Source of the DNA: Planctomycetota bacterium
GTDB taxonomy: Bacteria; Planctomycetota; Planctomycetia; Pirellulales; Pirellulaceae
Assembly: GCA_026692885.1 (NCBI GenBank)
Contig: JAPLNJ010000970.1
Coordinates: 1-17,402, forward strand
Reading direction: 5' to 3'
Length of the DNA stretch: 17,402 bases
Shown: positions 1 through 6,799 of the stretch, in pieces
Layout: the number at the start of each line of letters is the position of its first letter
How positions within the stretch are numbered: the stretch's first letter is position 1
Translations under genes and position numbers: made by a program
Notes under the pieces: model-generated
Told to the model about the DNA's origin: nothing
The model's database searches: none
Seen by the model: the letters and a program-made list of their open reading frames with translations, nothing else

Positions 1-267
1 AACATGCTGATCGGAGAATTGCCGGAACTCGTGGACACGAGAATGGGACGGGACTTGGTCAGAATTGGCGAGGAACGGGGCCTTGAGCAGGGCCTTGTCG
101 AGGCCGTGGTGATCGTGCTGGAGGCCAAGCAGGGACGGCTGACAAAGGCCCTGCGGAAAAGGCTTCAGACGTTGGGCGGCGGGCCACTGCGTCAACTTCT
201 GGCGGAGTCCGCCACGTGGGATTCCCTCGACCCACTGGATGCTTGGCTGGCGAAACACGACAAGTGA
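1..267 (+). CDS. C-terminal end of an Rpn-like (PD-(D/E)XK nuclease/transposase family) protein, partial
   Basis: The frame is open to the left edge, so this is probably the tail of a longer gene and the ATG at position 4 need not be the true start. The visible 87 residues are charged and helical. A GEERGLEQGL stretch is followed by a segment ending in LDPLDAWLAKHDK. This pattern resembles the C-terminus of Rpn family recombination-promoting nucleases and related DUF4351-like proteins, in which a Gln/Glu-Gly linker precedes a short helical domain ending in a D-x-x-L-x-x-W-L type motif. The nuclease core would lie outside the window. The RAYT element begins about 75 bp downstream. The family call is from memory of the pattern and is tentative; that the frame is real is fairly likely. 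Confidence 0.45.
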   Translation, partial: NMLIGELPELVDTRMGRDLVRIGEERGLEQGLVEAVVIVLEAKQGRLTKALRKRLQTLGGGPLRQLLAESATWDSLDPLDAWLAKHDK

Positions 268-396
268 CGGAGATTCGCGTGCCTGCGAAAAGCAGCGATC
301 CGCGTCCGTCTTCTGGAATATGGGAACTATCGTAATTGCTCACGGAAAAGGGCCACCCATAGATTGTGCCGCGGGGTATTGCGTCGTCGCAGCCAA

Positions 397-444
397 TTGG
401 TACACTTAAGACCACCAGGGAACGGTGGTTCACTTACGTACCAA
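397..444. repeat. REP-like imperfect hairpin at left end of the RAYT element
   Basis: An outer stem TTGGTAC/GTACCAA and an inner stem ACCACC/GGTGGT are separated by partly unpaired CACTTA-containing segments. The same structure occurs at 5253-5300, with one inner pair lost. It is likely to be part of the transposase recognition region, but that is inference. Confidence 0.6.
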
Positions 445-476
445 AACTCGCGACAACGGCGCGCGGCGAATTATGC

Positions 477-498
477 CCTGCCGACGAAGTCGCGCAGG
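477..498. repeat. Second left-end hairpin (CCTGC-CGAC-gaa-GTCG-c-GCAGG)
   Basis: The stem is perfect with a single-base bulge and a GAA loop. It is conserved exactly at 5333-5354 in the deleted copy. Bulged stems of this form are typical of REP and IS200-type ends. Confidence 0.6.
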
Positions 499-598
499 AA
501 TAAAGGCTCAAAGAGGACACCCAGGAGTTCGTGTGTAGTCCGGGGATCTCCGCTAGGACCTCGGCAGCTTTGTGCCACATCTGTGAGGAGCACCGGTC

Positions 599-1684
599 AT
601 GTCCCGCATGCCTCGACGAGAACTGATCGAAGAACCGGTAGTCGGTATCTATCACTGCGTCCAGCGCGCGGTCCGACGGGCCTTCTTGTGCGGCCAAGAT
701 GCCGTCACCGGCCGAAACTTTGATCATCGCAAGGCCTGGATTCAAGACCGACTGAAATTCCTGGCGGGGTACTTTGGCATCGAGGTGTTGTCTTTCGCGG
801 TGATGAGCAACCACGCGCATGTCATCCTGCGCAATCGACCGGACGTGGTCGCAGGTTGGTCCGCTGAGGAAGTTGCCCGCCGTTGGTGGTTCCTGTTCCC
901 GGCCCGCAAGGATGCGGCCGGTCAGCCCGAGGAACCGACCGCCGCCGACTTGCAGATGCTGACGGCCGATGGGGAACGCTTGGCCGACCGACGCCGACGG
1001 CTGTCGAGCCTGTCGTGGTTCATGCGGTGTCTGGCCGAGCCCATCGCGCGTCAAGCCAATCGGGAGGACGGCTGCACCGGCCGATTTTGGGAGGGGCGAT
1101 TCAAATGCCAGCGATTGTTGGACGAAGCGGCCGTGCTGGCCTGTAGTGTGTATGTGGATCTGAATCCGATCCGTGCCGGAATCGCCACCACCCCGGAGAC
1201 CAGCCAGTTCACGTCGGCCTATGAGCGGATTCAAACCGTCGAGCCGTCGCCGTTCACAGGGACCGACGGGTCCGGCCGGCTGGAGCAAAGAGGCGACGAC
1301 TGCGGCTGCGCGGCACCTGATCGGGATAGCTGGCTCAGCCCCGTGGAGTTGCAGCTGGAGGCGAAACCGGGGGTCGCCGCAGCGCCCTCCCGGCGGGCTT
1401 CGGACAAGGGGTTTCTGCCGGTGAGCCTGAGCGAGTACCTGCGTCTGGTGGACTGGACAGGGCGACAATCGCGGCCGGACAAGCGGGGGCAGATTCCGGC
1501 CGAGTTGGCACCGATTCTGACTCGGCTGCAGTTATCGGCCGAGACGTGGGTAGACACCGTGCTGAACTTCGGTCGTTGGTTCAAGCGTGCCGCCGGTCGG
1601 GCGGAGAGCTTGACGGCGGAAGCCTCACGCCGCGGCCGACACTGGCTGCACGGCTTGTCCCACAGCCGCACCGCCTTTGCCTGA
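599..1684 (+). CDS. REP-associated (RAYT) Y1 transposase
   Basis: This 361-aa protein is of the IS200-like Y1 (HUH) class. Such enzymes nick single-stranded DNA at hairpin-flanked sites through a covalent tyrosine intermediate. The HUH motif is seen as NHAHVI (His72, His74). The candidate nucleophile is Tyr185 in YVDLNPIRAG, a hallmark of RAYTs. A GRFWEGRFKCQRL segment (about 161-173) precedes it. Residues beyond about 200 form a C-terminal extension with FLPVSLSEYLRLVDWTGRQ (about 283-301) that I associate with planctomycete members of the family. A good Shine-Dalgarno (GAGGAG, 585-590) lies 8 nt before the ATG at 599, which decides the start over the ATG at 608. The gene looks intact and is probably active or recently so, because a deleted derivative lies at 5199-5720. 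It could supply transposase in trans to that derivative. Confidence 0.9.
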   Translation: MSRMPRRELIEEPVVGIYHCVQRAVRRAFLCGQDAVTGRNFDHRKAWIQDRLKFLAGYFGIEVLSFAVMSNHAHVILRNRPDVVAGWSAEEVARRWWFLFPARKDAAGQPEEPTAADLQMLTADGERLADRRRRLSSLSWFMRCLAEPIARQANREDGCTGRFWEGRFKCQRLLDEAAVLACSVYVDLNPIRAGIATTPETSQFTSAYERIQTVEPSPFTGTDGSGRLEQRGDDCGCAAPDRDSWLSPVELQLEAKPGVAAAPSRRASDKGFLPVSLSEYLRLVDWTGRQSRPDKRGQIPAELAPILTRLQLSAETWVDTVLNFGRWFKRAAGRAESLTAEASRRGRHWLHGLSHSRTAFA

Positions 1685-1723
1685 CACCCACCCGCCCGCT
1701 TTCCGCGGCTGCCGAAAGCCCTC

Positions 1724-2115
1724 ATTTCTCCCGCCAGGCCGCTTGGCGCCGGGTTTGCTTTGTCGAAAGCGGTACCGACGCCGCTGGCAGAATGCAATTC
1801 TCTCCGTTCCTTTTCCCGCTCTTCTCACCCCGTCGAGTCCGATACCTACTTGATACTCTTTTCCCACGCCGGGATACTCTTGCGGAGCCTAGAGTTTATG
1901 GGTGTCACTTCTTTTTGCAGGTGATTTCTCCCGCCAGGCCGCTTGGCGCCGGGTTCGCTTTGTCGAAAGCGATACCGACGCCGCTGGCGGAATGCAATTC
2001 TCTCCGTTCCTTTTCCCGCTCTTCTCACCCCGTCGAGTCCGATACCTACTTGATACTCTCTTGCCACGCCGGGATACTCTTGGGGAGCCTAGAGTTTATG
2101 GGTGTCACTTTTTTT
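1724..2115 (+). repeat. Tandem direct duplication, period 200 bp
   Basis: The unit beginning ATTTCTCCCGCCAGGCC occurs at 1724 and again at 1924. The two units align without gaps from 1724-1910 to 1924-2110, with about 6 substitutions. Unit 1 starts inside the RAYT right end, so the terminal hairpins (CGCCA/TGGCG and GCTTT-gtcg-AAAGC) are duplicated as well. Each unit ends with AGAGTTTATGGGTGTCACTT. No credible gene lies in this stretch. Confidence 0.9.
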
Positions 2116-2274
2116 CGGGTGTCACTTTTTTTCGCGTCTATGCGCGTCTATGGGTGTCACTTTTCTTCCACTTTTCTTCCATTTTCGGGTGTCACTTTTT
2201 TTCGCGTCTATGGGTGTCACTTTTTTTCGCGCGTTGCCATACTTGCAGGGCATCGCAATTTCATGGATGTCACT
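1901..2274 (+). repeat. GGTGTCACTTTTTTTCGCG short direct-repeat array
   Basis: GGTGTCAC occurs on the + strand at 1901, 2101, 2118, 2153, 2188 and 2213. It is usually followed by a T-run, then TTCGCGTCTAT or TTCGGG. A degenerate GGATGTCAC lies at 2265. Spacing is irregular (17-35 bp in the dense part), so this is not a CRISPR. Similar short repeats recur in planctomycete intergenic DNA, by memory only. Confidence 0.75.
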
Positions 2275-2331
2275 GAACACTCATTGGGGCCGTTGGACAT
2301 CCGCGCACTCCATGTTACGAAAGACACAACC

Positions 2332-4290
2332 ATGCATTTCCAGTCCTTTGAGCAACCGTTGAACGCCCTGTCCCATCCGTCCCGATCCCGATCACGAAAG
2401 CCGCAACGGGTTTTCCTCCCGGCACGGTTGTCCCGTCTTGTGACGACGGTCTCGCTCGGGCTCGTTTTGTTCCTGGCCACGGGGCCGTTGCGGGCCGAGA
2501 CCTGGTCTTTGGCCGCCGGCAACCGCCTCACGTTCATAACGCTAGATTTCGAGAAGTTGAGCGACGGTTTCGGAATGCAGCAGTTAGCGCACGCTTGGTC
2601 ATTGGTCGTGACCAAGCTTTCCCAGAACCGGATTCAGGGATTGATGCGCGAAGAGAATAGATTTTTCAACGACTATAATAACACCGAGTGTGCCTGGAAT
2701 GAAGTCACCGGGACCGTTGATGGCGACCGAGTCGCTCTGACGGGCAAGCAATACCGACCGGAGTCGCAGTCATGGACGAAAAATCCGTATGCTGTTCCGC
2801 AGCTTCAGGCTACAATGCGTGACGGTTGCGTCGACTGGAAGGTGGGCAATGGTCCCAATCCTCGCGACACATGGCAATTGGCGTTCGTCGAGCGGCTCTC
2901 GCCAGCAGAATTGGAGTCGCTTGTCAGCGAGCATAAGACGACCATCGAAAAGGCAGGCAGCCGCTGGGCGGCGCTGAGCCCCACCATCCGCAAACTCCGA
3001 GCTCAGGGACACGAACTCAACGACCTCGGCGTTCTCGAAACCGGTGACATTAGACTACTTTGGAGTGACTACGCATCTGGTACCTACGTCGCGGGGGACG
3101 GACCAGTAGGCGAAAGATACGTGGAGGGAAGAGGCAATTACGTCAAGGACTACCAGATGCTGGCCGAACTGGCGCCGCTAGGATACGTCGATTCTGTGCA
3201 CCTTGGGAATCTGACCGTCGAGGACGACGTGCGTCACTTGGCGTCGATTCCCGCCATTGGACATCTTTCCATTAGGAAGCTGACCGGCCGACGGCTTTCG
3301 TCGCTTTCCGGGATCGAGCAGTTACGGATGCTTAGTCTCAGCGCACTGAACGATGCGGCACTGAAAGAGATTTCCACCATTCGTAACTTGGAGGGCGTGA
3401 GCCTGATGATCAGCAGCAGCACTCCGAAAGGCGAGTTTACGCCTAGCAACCTGGCGCTGCTTAAGTCACTTCCGAAGCTGAAGTGCGTTCGTATTGTCAA
3501 CTACGACCAGGACGCGCTGACCTATCTGGAGGGCCTGAAATCGCTGGAGACCCTCGACCTCGGGGTATCGCGACTGAGCGACCGCAGCGTCGAGGCGATC
3601 AACAAATTCCCTCGGCTCAAGTCGTTTAGCGTCGAAGAGTGCACGGTATCGCAGTTCGTCTCGATTCAGAACCCTAGTCTGCAGCGGATTTGGGTCGAAC
3701 GCCTCCAAGGTCTGAGCGACGCGGATTTGGTGAACTGGAAGTCGCCGCCCAAACTCCAACTGCTCCGGCTTCCCTACTGGACCCCGGGGAGTCCCGTCGC
3801 CTACATCCAGCGGCTGAAGACCATGCCTGCCAAGGAGCGTTCTCTGTACCAGGTGATTCGCTTGATGGATTCGGCTCGCGCCGAGCTGCAAGAGATACTC
3901 GCACGCGAGCAGTTGAATATCGTGAACCGCGAGGACGCCAAGTTTCTTGGCGCCTGGGCGATGTCAGACGTCACGTGGTGGGGACGTGATGTTTTCATAG
4001 ACGAGTGTTTGGAGACGATGCGGAAGAGCTATCAATTTGAGCGGACCTTAGCTGGGCAGCAGCGCGCGATCGCCAGGAACATTCTCGATACGGGCCGCAA
4101 GGCACAGCAACTACTCGCGGAGCTTGTGGCGGCAGGAACACTGAAATCCGAGTGTGTCATGCCGACCCAGCTCAAGTTGTATTCCACATCCGGGGAAGTC
4201 CTTCCGGCACTGGCCGACAGGATCGAGCCGGCATCGCTGAAATTGTCCCAGTCGACCTACGACGAGCTCAAAGAGCTGGCCGAGAGGTAA
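2332..4290 (+). CDS. Exported leucine-rich-repeat protein
   Basis: The protein has 652 aa from the ATG at 2332. A signal peptide is clear: a basic N-region (RSRSRKPQR), a hydrophobic core (LVTTVSLGLVLFLA) and likely cleavage after LRA at about residue 55. Residues 56-280 form an unidentified N-terminal domain. Residues about 290-480 hold irregular leucine-rich repeats of the type common in planctomycetes, such as IEQLRMLSLSALNDAALKEI and LKSLETLDLGVSRLSDRSV. The last 170 residues are mainly helical and charged. The frame is open upstream to 1546 only because it runs through the RAYT end and repeats. That extension is not protein-like, so I place the start at 2332, with an alternative ATG at 2263. 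No strong ribosome binding site is visible. LRR domains usually bind partner proteins; the ligand is unknown. Confidence 0.8.
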   Translation: MHFQSFEQPLNALSHPSRSRSRKPQRVFLPARLSRLVTTVSLGLVLFLATGPLRAETWSLAAGNRLTFITLDFEKLSDGFGMQQLAHAWSLVVTKLSQNRIQGLMREENRFFNDYNNTECAWNEVTGTVDGDRVALTGKQYRPESQSWTKNPYAVPQLQATMRDGCVDWKVGNGPNPRDTWQLAFVERLSPAELESLVSEHKTTIEKAGSRWAALSPTIRKLRAQGHELNDLGVLETGDIRLLWSDYASGTYVAGDGPVGERYVEGRGNYVKDYQMLAELAPLGYVDSVHLGNLTVEDDVRHLASIPAIGHLSIRKLTGRRLSSLSGIEQLRMLSLSALNDAALKEISTIRNLEGVSLMISSSTPKGEFTPSNLALLKSLPKLKCVRIVNYDQDALTYLEGLKSLETLDLGVSRLSDRSVEAINKFPRLKSFSVEECTVSQFVSIQNPSLQRIWVERLQGLSDADLVNWKSPPKLQLLRLPYWTPGSPVAYIQRLKTMPAKERSLYQVIRLMDSARAELQEILAREQLNIVNREDAKFLGAWAMSDVTWWGRDVFIDECLETMRKSYQFERTLAGQQRAIARNILDTGRKAQQLLAELVAAGTLKSECVMPTQLKLYSTSGEVLPALADRIEPASLKLSQSTYDELKELAER

Positions 4291-4552
4291 TTCGCCTATC
4301 CGTTCCGCGAAGGGGGGGGGAAACAAACTGGGCCGAGTTCGCGTTCGTCGCCCGCGAAGAGAACCGGCTGATCCACTCTACCCGCGCAGCGCACAAGGGA
4401 TGGGAATGGTGGCAGCCACGAATCGCACTGTCGGCGGTTTCCCGTGGCGCAGGGCGCGCACCTACGGCTGACGCGGCCTGGAAAGTCTTGTAGTTTTCCG
4501 GTAGCTGAGGATTGGTTTTGGAGTCTTGGCCGTCCTCGGCTAACTTTTCCAT
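4291..4552. other. Intergenic stretch after the LRR gene
   Basis: I see no gene here. The only notable feature is a run of nine G at 4312-4320, 22 bp after the LRR stop codon, followed by AAAC. It could be a length-variable tract or a sequencing-sensitive site. Confidence 0.5.
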
Positions 4553-4598
4553 GCCATCCTTGGCTGTGTGCTTCCAAGCAAAGCCAAGGATGGCTTTT
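4553..4598 (+). terminator. Rho-independent terminator-like hairpin
   Basis: A perfect 13-bp inverted repeat GCCATCCTTGGCT (4553-4565) and AGCCAAGGATGGC (4582-4594) has a 16-nt loop and is followed by TTTT. The T-run is on the + strand side only, so it would stop transcripts from the LRR gene about 260 bp upstream. Because the IS4-like fragment starts 6 nt later, it could instead be part of that element's end. Confidence 0.5.
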
Positions 4599-4599
4599 C

Positions 4600-4731
4600 A
4601 TGCGCAGGATAACCAATAACTCCAACGGCAGCAGCGGATTTCAACACGCAGTCGATGCCTTTTTGGCACACCCCGGACTGCCGTTTGCCGATGTGCTTTC
4701 TGCCGAAGACATTGAGCGGGTGATCGTCTAA
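4600..4731 (+). pseudogene. N-terminal remnant of an IS4-like transposase
   Basis: The 43 codons from the ATG at 4600 include FQHAVDAFLAHPGLPFADVL and then SAEDIERVIV followed by a stop. This resembles the conserved N-terminus of IS4-family transposases common in planctomycetes, where a short helical segment with LPFA-x-VL precedes the DDE core. Nothing after 4731 continues it, and a minus-strand ligase fragment follows at once. So this is a decayed fragment if the family call is right. The call is from pattern memory. Confidence 0.4.
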
Positions 4732-4743
4732 ATCGAGGACAGG

Positions 4744-5107
4744 TCAGGCCAACGCTGGCGTATCGGTCTCGGTCCGGACCCGCACGAAGGATGGAAACCG
4801 GGGTACGCCGCGGTCGGTCAGTTCCTGATACCGGAACGTGATCGAGCTGCCGATGGGCGGCGGGTGTTGACGCTCGGCGTCCGTGAACCCGGTGCCCACC
4901 GAGAAGGTCAGGCCGTTGGGCAACTCTGCGACCACCGCGCCCAGCCGTCCGGCGTGACGCCCACGGCCTGGCAGGTGTTCGACGACGCGGGCTTCCGCGT
5001 CATGGAACGTCTTCACCTTCAGCAAGGTGGACGATCGGCCTGGCTCGTACCGTGATGTCGGCTGCCGGAGCATCAAGCCTTCGCCACCCAGGCTCTCGAC
5101 ACGGGCC
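4744..5107 (-). pseudogene. C-terminal half of an ATP-dependent DNA ligase (truncated)
   Basis: Read right to left, the frame contains ligase motif IV (GGEGLMLRQP, near 5088) and motif V (STLLKVKTF). It continues into an OB-fold region with RVVEHLPGRGRHAGRLG, VGTGF and ITFRYQELTDRGVPRFPSF, and stops at 4744. The order matches the end of small ATP-dependent DNA ligases. The adenylation domain with the K-x-D-G lysine is absent. Upstream of about 5107 the frame runs into a 9-bp inverted repeat and then the deleted RAYT copy, where it is not protein-like. No start codon or promoter belongs to it. I treat it as a dead fragment left by insertions or deletions. Confidence 0.75.
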
Positions 5108-5129
5108 AATTCAGTTTGCCGAATTGGCC
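5104..5129. repeat. Perfect 9-bp inverted repeat at the ligase break point
   Basis: GGCCAATTC (5104-5112) and GAATTGGCC (5121-5129) flank an 8-nt loop. They sit where ligase similarity ends, so this may be the end of a lost insertion. There is no T-run. Confidence 0.55.
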
Positions 5130-5175
5130 TCCTGTTGAATCCCAAAAGGAGAACTCCATGCATCAAGGCGGAAAG

Positions 5176-5215
5176 GATGCGGAAAGGGGCCACCGATGCG
5201 GAAAGGGGCCACCCA
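5176..5215 (+). repeat. 19-bp tandem direct repeat at the left end of the deleted RAYT copy
   Basis: GATGCGGAAAGGGGCCACC occurs twice in a row directly before and into the left end of the deleted RAYT copy. The second unit continues as the element's own first bases, so the element's outermost end appears to be duplicated. Confidence 0.65.
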
Positions 5216-5720
5216 TCGATTTTGCCGCGGGGTATTGCGTCGTCGCAGCCCATTGGTACACTTAAGACCACCAGGGAACGGTAGTTCACTTACGTACCAA
5301 TACGCGCGACAACGGCGCGCGGCGAATTATGCCCTGCCGACGAAGTCGCGCAGGAATAAAGGCTCAAGGAGGACACCCAGGAGTTCGTGTGTAGGCCGGG
5401 GATCTGTGCTAGGACCTCGGCAGCTTTGTGCCACATCTGTGAGGAGCACCGGCCATGTCCCGCATGCCTCGACGGGAACTGATCGAAGAACCGGTAGTCG
5501 GTAGACACCGTGCTGAACTTCGGTCGTTGGTTCAAGCGTGCCGCCGGTCGGGCGGAGAGCTTGACGGCGGAAGCCTCACGCCGTGGCCGACGCTGGTTGC
5601 ACGGCTTGTCCCACAGCCGCGCCGCCTTTGCCTGACACCCGCCCGCTTCCCGCGGCTGCCGAAAGCCCTCATTTCTCCCGCCAGGCCGCTTGGCGCCGGG
5701 TCCGCTTTGTCGAAAGCGGT
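5199..5720 (+). mobile_element. Internally deleted, non-autonomous copy of the RAYT element
   Basis: This is a 522-bp copy of the 343-1773 element lacking 905 bp of the transposase gene. It matches 343-647 without gaps (13 differences in 305 bp). It then jumps at a shared GGTA to sequence matching 1549-1773, with about 7 substitutions and one 4-bp gap. Both hairpin-bearing ends are kept, including CCGCTTT-gtcg-AAAGCGG (5702-5719). What is left of the gene starts at the ATG at 5455 with MSRMPRRELIEEPVVG and then goes out of frame, because 905 is not a multiple of three. It is a MITE-like derivative that could be moved only in trans. Confidence 0.88.
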
Positions 5721-6071
5721 AACCGGACTCACTCGCTTGCGCGTCGTGCTCGTATAAAACCGGCCTGCGGCCTGTTTGAAGATGTGCACAGCGGTGGGTA
5801 TTGACCCCATCGCGACAACGGGGAGGGGGAGGCGGGTTTTCCCCGACCTCTCCCTTACCCTCTGAAACAAGGCTTGGCCGCATCTGACGAACGATGCGTG
5901 CGGGATGAACCGATTTGTTTCGCCCTTTCAGGGCTACCGTGCTGACTCGAACCCGTACCCAGGGCGTCGCTCTGCGGCTGTCGCCGCGACGCTCTGCCGC
6001 TGGGCTGATTTGTCTTGGCCCCTACGGGGCGGAAGAGTAGTGGATCACGCCGGCCTACGCCGGGAAGGCCG
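5721..6071. repeat. Planctomycete-type repeat debris
   Basis: No gene is seen. From 5725 to 5758 is a segment whose minus-strand reading gives YEHDAQASE, a phrase that recurs in planctomycete intergenic DNA, by memory. From about 5905 to 6032 are hairpins: GCCCT-ttc-AGGGC, a longer stem built on GCGTCG/CGACGC and CGGC/GCCG within ACCCAGGGCG...GCTGGGCT, and GCCCC-ta-GGGGC. At 6050-6069 is CCGGCCTACGCCGGGAAGGC, repeated with one change at 6194-6213 across the next element. Confidence 0.5.
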
Positions 6072-6190
6072 TTGATCATAACGTTGCGCATCGTAACCCG
6101 AAGCGTCAGCGAGGAAGAGCGGCGTTTTCCTCGCTGACGCGTCGGGCTACGATGATCCGCTGCTAGCGTTTTGCGCAACGTTATGATCAA
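6072..6190. repeat. Palindromic element E1 (19-bp perfect terminal inverted repeats)
   Basis: The terminal repeats TTGATCATAACGTTGCGCA (6072-6090) and its exact reverse complement (6172-6190) enclose a second inverted repeat of 26 nt with 2 mismatches (6091-6116 and 6127-6152, centred on GAAGCGTCAGCGAGGAA). GGCC lies outside both ends. Beyond that, a 16-bp direct repeat with one mismatch (6051-6066 and 6195-6210) flanks the element, which may be a target duplication. The right half is homologous to 11014-11083. Confidence 0.8.
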
Positions 6191-6257
6191 GGCCCGGCCT
6201 CCGCCGGGAAGGCTTCTCCAGCCCCAAACGCGGAGTAGAAACGGGATCAAGTCAATT

Positions 6258-6482
6258 GGCCTTGACGAGTACAGACTGAACACCCCAGGCTGGACCGGTG
6301 CCCGCCGCCGAAAAAGTGGCTGAAGTTGCTGCCCTGCATCTATCTGAAAACGACCGATCAGCGTAAATTGACAGATTCGCTACCGGCGTTTGGCCGACCT
6401 GGATCATGACAACGTGCTGATCCGCAAGAAGCTGCTGGAACTGGCCTTGGCGGAGCAAGACTTCGCTGGTGCGTTACGCTGG
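6258..6482 (+). pseudogene. Frameshifted remnant of a TPR-like protein C-terminus
   Basis: Three short protein-like segments lie in sequence but in different frames: LDEYRLNTPGWTGA (from 6258), then CIYLKTTDQRKL (from 6335), then RYRRLADLDHDNVLIRKKL continuing to EQDFAGALRWTHE (from 6378). The last has the helical A-L-x8-A spacing typical of tetratricopeptide repeats. No single frame joins them and there is no start codon, so this looks like a decayed gene end abutting the MazG-like gene. The call rests on residue pattern only. Confidence 0.35.
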
Positions 6483-6777
6483 ACCCACGAACTTCCAGCA
6501 ACTGATTCGCGTGATGTACCTGGAAAAAGACCTCGCGCGCGGCGTGGACGGAACGTTCATGTGGCTGATGGAGGAAGTCGGCGAACTGGCGGCGGCCCTC
6601 CGCCACGGGACCCACGACGAAAAGGTCGGAGAATTCGCCGACGTGCTGGCTTGGCTGACAACCATCGCCAACGTGGTCGGCGTCGATTTGAGTGAAGCCG
6701 TCCTGCGGAAATATGGCTCCGGCTGCCCCGGCTGTGGGCATTTGGTGTGTACGTGCTCGCTGACCGAGAAGCCGTGA
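6469..6777 (+). CDS. MazG-like nucleotide pyrophosphohydrolase-fold protein
   Basis: The protein has 102 aa from the GTG at 6469; an ATG at 6514 is the alternative. The MazG metal-binding signature is visible: WLMEEVGELAAAL (Glu35, Glu36, Glu39) followed by EFADVLAWL (Glu55, Asp58). Such proteins hydrolyse nucleoside triphosphates to monophosphates, often in nucleotide pool sanitation. The C-terminus has a cysteine cluster C-x2-C-x4-C-x-C (Cys86, 89, 94, 96) that probably binds zinc. The N-terminus is uncertain. FQQLIRVMYLEKD is normal for the family, but the preceding codons overlap the TPR-like remnant, so the native start may have been lost. The next gene starts 22 bp downstream on the same strand. 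Confidence 0.8.
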   Translation: MRYAGPTNFQQLIRVMYLEKDLARGVDGTFMWLMEEVGELAAALRHGTHDEKVGEFADVLAWLTTIANVVGVDLSEAVLRKYGSGCPGCGHLVCTCSLTEKP

Positions 6778-6799
6778 ATAGTACAGGATTAGATTCCGC

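Larger units (their letters stand above)
343..1773 (+). mobile_element. RAYT/IS200-like transposon, apparently full length
   Basis: The boundaries come from comparison with a second copy at 5199-5720. Identity begins at about 343 and stops at about 1773. Over 343-647 the two copies align without gaps, with 13 differences in 305 bp. The left end holds two hairpins (397-444 and 477-498). The right end holds two more (1732-1748 and 1757-1770). There are no terminal inverted repeats and I see no target duplication, as expected for a single-strand (Y1/HUH) transposon. The only gene inside is the transposase at 599-1684. Confidence 0.75.

Noticed and set aside
434..1468. Long minus-strand open frame opposite the transposase
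   Set aside because: It is antisense to a clear RAYT gene in GC-rich DNA; the peptide has no recognisable domain and shares its start region with the repeat copy at 5290-5883.
1901..2274. Possible CRISPR array
   Set aside because: The repeats are short (8-20 bp), with irregular spacing and no unique spacers of uniform size; no cas genes are present.
1546..2331. N-terminal 262 codons of the long open frame running 1546-4290
   Set aside because: They overlap the transposase in another frame and then run through the RAYT right end, the tandem repeat and the GGTGTCAC array; the repeat gives repeated peptides such as FMGVTFFRVS. The real gene starts at or near 2332.
5130..5289. N-terminal extension of the ligase-like minus-strand frame
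   Set aside because: It reads through the left end of the deleted RAYT copy; a similar peptide arises at the other copy (59-433), so it is repeat-derived.
5455..5757. 100-codon frame in the deleted RAYT copy
   Set aside because: After 16 transposase residues it is out of frame because of the 905-bp deletion; it is not a functional protein.
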